64,000 nt of DNA from positions 35,948,547 to 36,012,546 of the forward strand of contig OY987263.1 in the NCBI GenBank assembly GCA_963920665.1. Direction: 5' to 3'. The notes under the pieces were generated by a model. The model saw only the letters and a program-made list of their open reading frames with translations. It was not told the DNA's origin and did not search any database. The translations under genes were made by a program, and so were the position numbers. Shown one piece after another: positions 61,641-64,000 of this stretch. Origin of the DNA: Straminergon stramineum. Lineage: Eukaryota; Streptophyta; Bryopsida; Hypnales; Calliergonaceae. How positions within the stretch are numbered: the first letter of the stretch is position 1; each line of letters opens with the position of its first letter.

Positions 61641-62955
61641 AATGGAAATGTATTGTAATAAAATTTATCATTGAGTTGGAATGGAGTTGGGATGGAGTGA
61701 CCCTAAAGATTTAATGCAAGGTGTCGATTGCCAATGTTGATTTTCTAATGCATATGATAGCCTTTATCCTCAATTTTTTTTCTTACCTACTTTGTGTATA
61801 TGACATGCAAAGAGAATGGAAAGACTTCAATTTGATACCGTAAAAATAATTTATCATTGAGTTGGGATACCACAAAACTAAATGGCCTTGAGTTGGAATG
61901 TAAGAGTTTTGCTAATCAAGCCAAAAAAAATAGGGAGTGAATGATATACAAAAAATAAAGTGCATTGAGGTGGGATGGAACAATTTTGCTAATCAAGCCA
62001 AAAAAAATAGGGAGTGAATGATATACGAAAAATAAAGTGCATTGAGGTGGGATGGAACAATTTTGCTAATCAAGCCAAAAAAAACTAGGGAGGGAATGAT
62101 ATACAAAAAATAAAGGGCATTGGGATGGCATGGGATAATGTTGCAAATGAAGCCCACAAAAAATTAGGAAGTAAATGATATACCAAAAAATAAATGGCAT
62201 TGAGTTGGGATAGAATAATCTTGCAAATGAAACCAAAAAAAATTAGAAAGAGTTTAGGGAATACAAAAATTAAATCATTTCAATGGCCTTGGGGGAGTTG
62301 GGTCTTGGGTTGGAATGGAGCAATTTTGCTAATCAAGCCCAAAAAAACTAGGATGGGAATAATAATGCCATTTAGTTTTTGTATAACTTGGGATGGAACA
62401 ACTTTCCTAATGAAACAAATAAAATAGGAAAGGGAATTAATCCACCCCCCCAAAATGGCATGGAAGTGTTTAGGAATCCAAAGCCAAAAAATATAGGAAA
62501 GGAAATGGTGGAACAAAAAATTAATGGCTTTGAATTGGGGTGGGAGAACTTTAGGAAATAAGCAAAAATGAAATAGGAAAGGGAATGATTCAACAAATCA
62601 AGATCGGCATGGAGTTGGAAGAAAACTAGAAAAGAATCTTGCTAAATAATGAAGCAAAACAAAATAGAAAAGGAGATGATTCAACAAATAAAAAAAAGAA
62701 CAATGAATTGGGATGGGAGAGTTTTAGGAATGATTCAAAAAAATAGGGAAAGGAATGATGGAACAAAAAATGAACATTTGGCTTTGAGTTGGGATGGGAG
62801 TGTTTTAGGAACAAAATAGAAGAAAGAATGATTCAACCAAAAGAAAAAAATTAGTATAAGTTGGAATGTGAGAGTTTCAAGAATGAAGCCAAAAATATGT
62901 GAGAGAGAATGATCCAAACGCAAATGAATGGCATAGAGTTGGGATGAGAGCTTTG
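61641..62955. repeat. AT-rich array of ~77-bp units, array 2
   Basis: Same unit as array 1, better preserved: between 61920 and 62120 three neighbouring units are nearly identical with 77-78 bp spacing ('cattgaggtgggatggaaca' at 61963 and 62040). Array 1 precedes R1 and array 2 precedes R2, so the pair array plus 253-bp block plus GC array appears to be a duplicated module. Minus-strand ORFs here are repeat products. Confidence 0.85.
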
Positions 62956-62957
62956 CT

Positions 62958-63210
62958 AACATCTTTCACCACAATGAAGGGGACATGCTCTTCCATGAAG
63001 TTTCTTCCAAATCTTAGTCAATGGAGCTCTTTATTTGGCATCTTGCTTTCATTGCCTTGTCGGAATCCAAAACAAGTTGTTGAGGCTATAATTAATGGTT
63101 CTCCCGCTCCAAAAAAAGGAGGGACTGAAGAATGTCAAAGCCCAAGCGCATTTCAAAGTCCTGCCTCCTGTGCTGGACGAGCACGTCCACGCCCTAGAGT
63201 CCGCGCCCTG
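62958..63210. repeat. 253-bp direct duplication, copy R2
   Basis: Partner of R1 (59595-59847), in the same orientation and 3,363 bp downstream. It leads directly into the GC-rich array upstream of the zinc-finger gene. Confidence 0.9.
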
Positions 63211-63545
63211 GCTTCAAGTCCGCGCCCTGGAGTCCGCGCCCTAACTTCAAATCTACACTATGGAGTCTGTGATTCAGCTGCGCTCTCTCAAGTTCTTCCG
63301 CCTCTGTGAATTGTCCGCCCTGGAGTCCGCACCCTGGAGTCCGCGCCCTGACTTCAAGTCCGCACCCTAGAGTCCGCGCCCTGAAGTCCGCGCCCTGACT
63401 TCAAGTCCGTGCCCTAACTTCAAGTCCCCGCCCTACCTTCCTATTCGCGCCCTGATGCCAGGGATTGAAGTGTGCGTCCCCACCCTACACTTTGGGAATG
63501 AAGACGTCCGTGCCCTGCTGCCACGCACATCGGTGAAGTCCACGC
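63184..63545. repeat. GTCCGCGCCCTG minisatellite upstream of the zinc-finger gene
   Basis: Two blocks of units (63184-63250 and 63310-63440) of the forms GGAGTCCGCGCCCTG and GACTTCAAGTCCGCGCCCTG, then looser units to about 63545 (gtccgtgccctg, gtccacgcccctg). It ends 17 bp before a TATATAAAG box. Confidence 0.85.
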
Positions 63546-63561
63546 CCCTGCATTCCCTAAG

Positions 63562-63570
63562 TATATAAAG
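63562..63570 (+). promoter_or_regulatory. TATATAAAG box of the zinc-finger gene
   Basis: Identical to the boxes of the kinase-like and RING genes, and placed next to the GC-rich array in the same way. The ATG at 63830 is 260 bases downstream; the leader shares 'ttgagct..ttgtgag' and 'gtctacttg' with the RING gene leader. Confidence 0.65.
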
Positions 63571-63829
63571 AAAAGGAAGACCCGGCATTCCCCACATTTG
63601 TCACCTGGCCTATATCTCTTGGACTTCAATTCATTTTGAGCTCCTTGTGAGTCTACTTGGGTGGCTGATGGCCCTAGTTTGTTGCTGAGGTGATGTCAAA
63701 ATCAGTTCAAGCAGTGGATTAGCGCTAACTGCTGTTACTGATACTTTGTTCGGTATATCTACGATCTTTTTAACTTCAATATGAAGGAGGAGGAAGACAT
63801 TTGAAATTATTTGTGAATGGTTGAACGCA

Positions 63830-64000
63830 ATGGCAAGTCAAAGGAAGCAGACCAAGGAATGGGAACCATGGCTGAACTTTACGGAGAATGGGATTAAGGT
63901 GACTTGTGTTTTTTGTGTTGGGACCTTCAATTACAAACATGAGCGTGCTTTTGCACATTTCGGATATGGCTCAAAATCGGAGAGGTCAATTTGTCGAAGT
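63830..64000 (+). CDS. Start of a BED/hAT-type zinc-finger protein (partial)
   Basis: The frame opens at 63830 (GCAATGGCAAG, a good context) and is still open at the window end, giving 57 residues starting MASQRKQTKEWEPW. Cys26-x2-Cys29, His43 and Cys55 form the C-x2-C...H-x11-C spacing seen in BED-like fingers at the N-terminus of many plant hAT transposases and hAT-derived proteins. This finger binds DNA in that family. The rest of the protein lies beyond the window, so a transposase, a domesticated derivative or an unrelated zinc-finger protein cannot be separated. It has the same promoter layout as the kinase-like and RING genes. Confidence 0.6.
   Translation, partial: MASQRKQTKEWEPWLNFTENGIKVTCVFCVGTFNYKHERAFAHFGYGSKSERSICRS

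Noticed and set aside
59824..63545. GTCCGCGCCCTG arrays as a CRISPR array
   Set aside because: Units are contiguous and degenerate with no unique spacers, and the window is a plant nuclear genome.
1..64000. tRNA, rRNA and LTR retrotransposon genes
   Set aside because: No T-loop plus acceptor arrangement, rRNA segment, reverse transcriptase, integrase or long terminal repeat pair could be recognised by eye; a tRNA or repeat scan would be needed to exclude degraded copies.

Overview
This is nuclear DNA of a eukaryote, almost certainly a land plant. It holds one textbook plant gene, an ATP-type phosphoenolpyruvate carboxykinase with 12 coding exons and short GT-AG introns. Around it is very AT-rich, gene-poor DNA full of small plant-type DNA transposons (hAT, CACTA, Mutator-like, TA-target and TTAA-target families) and a short run of TTTAGGG, the plant telomere repeat. 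Short introns, GC-rich exons and AT-rich flanks would suit a bryophyte or other non-seed plant, but the sequence alone does not fix the lineage.

Layout. Bases 1 to about 37,600 contain no recognisable gene. They hold AT-rich DNA, microsatellites, at least four paired TTAA-ended elements (5779-6553, 10222-10470, 17471-18041, 20791-21753), a hAT MITE with a perfect 8-bp target duplication (9697-9823), a CACTA foldback with a second hAT MITE inserted in it (24777-25119), and three copies of a TA-flanked ~300-bp element. A less AT-rich block at 29.2-33.0 kb shows no convincing gene. The PEPCK gene occupies 37.6-43.2 kb: promoter with two matching palindromes, probable 5'UTR intron, CDS 38989-42891, poly(A) signal near 43180. 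A further TTAA element, a CACTA MITE and a Mutator-like MITE with a 9-bp duplication follow at 43.7-46.2 kb.

The most unusual part is 52.5-64.0 kb. Two long intronless genes are divergently transcribed: a 542-residue protein-kinase-like protein (minus strand) and a 777-residue RING-H2 protein (plus strand). A third gene starts at 63830 and runs off the window; its first 57 residues look like a BED/hAT-type zinc finger. All three have a TATATAAAG box, and beside each box lies a GC-rich minisatellite built on the core GTCCGCGCCCTG or a close variant. Two more such arrays occur without a recognisable gene. AT-rich arrays of ~77-bp units and a 253-bp direct duplication (~97% identical) fill the space between. 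I infer a multigene, probably mobile or recently amplified, element family with a shared promoter design. Its mobility and function are not shown by the sequence.
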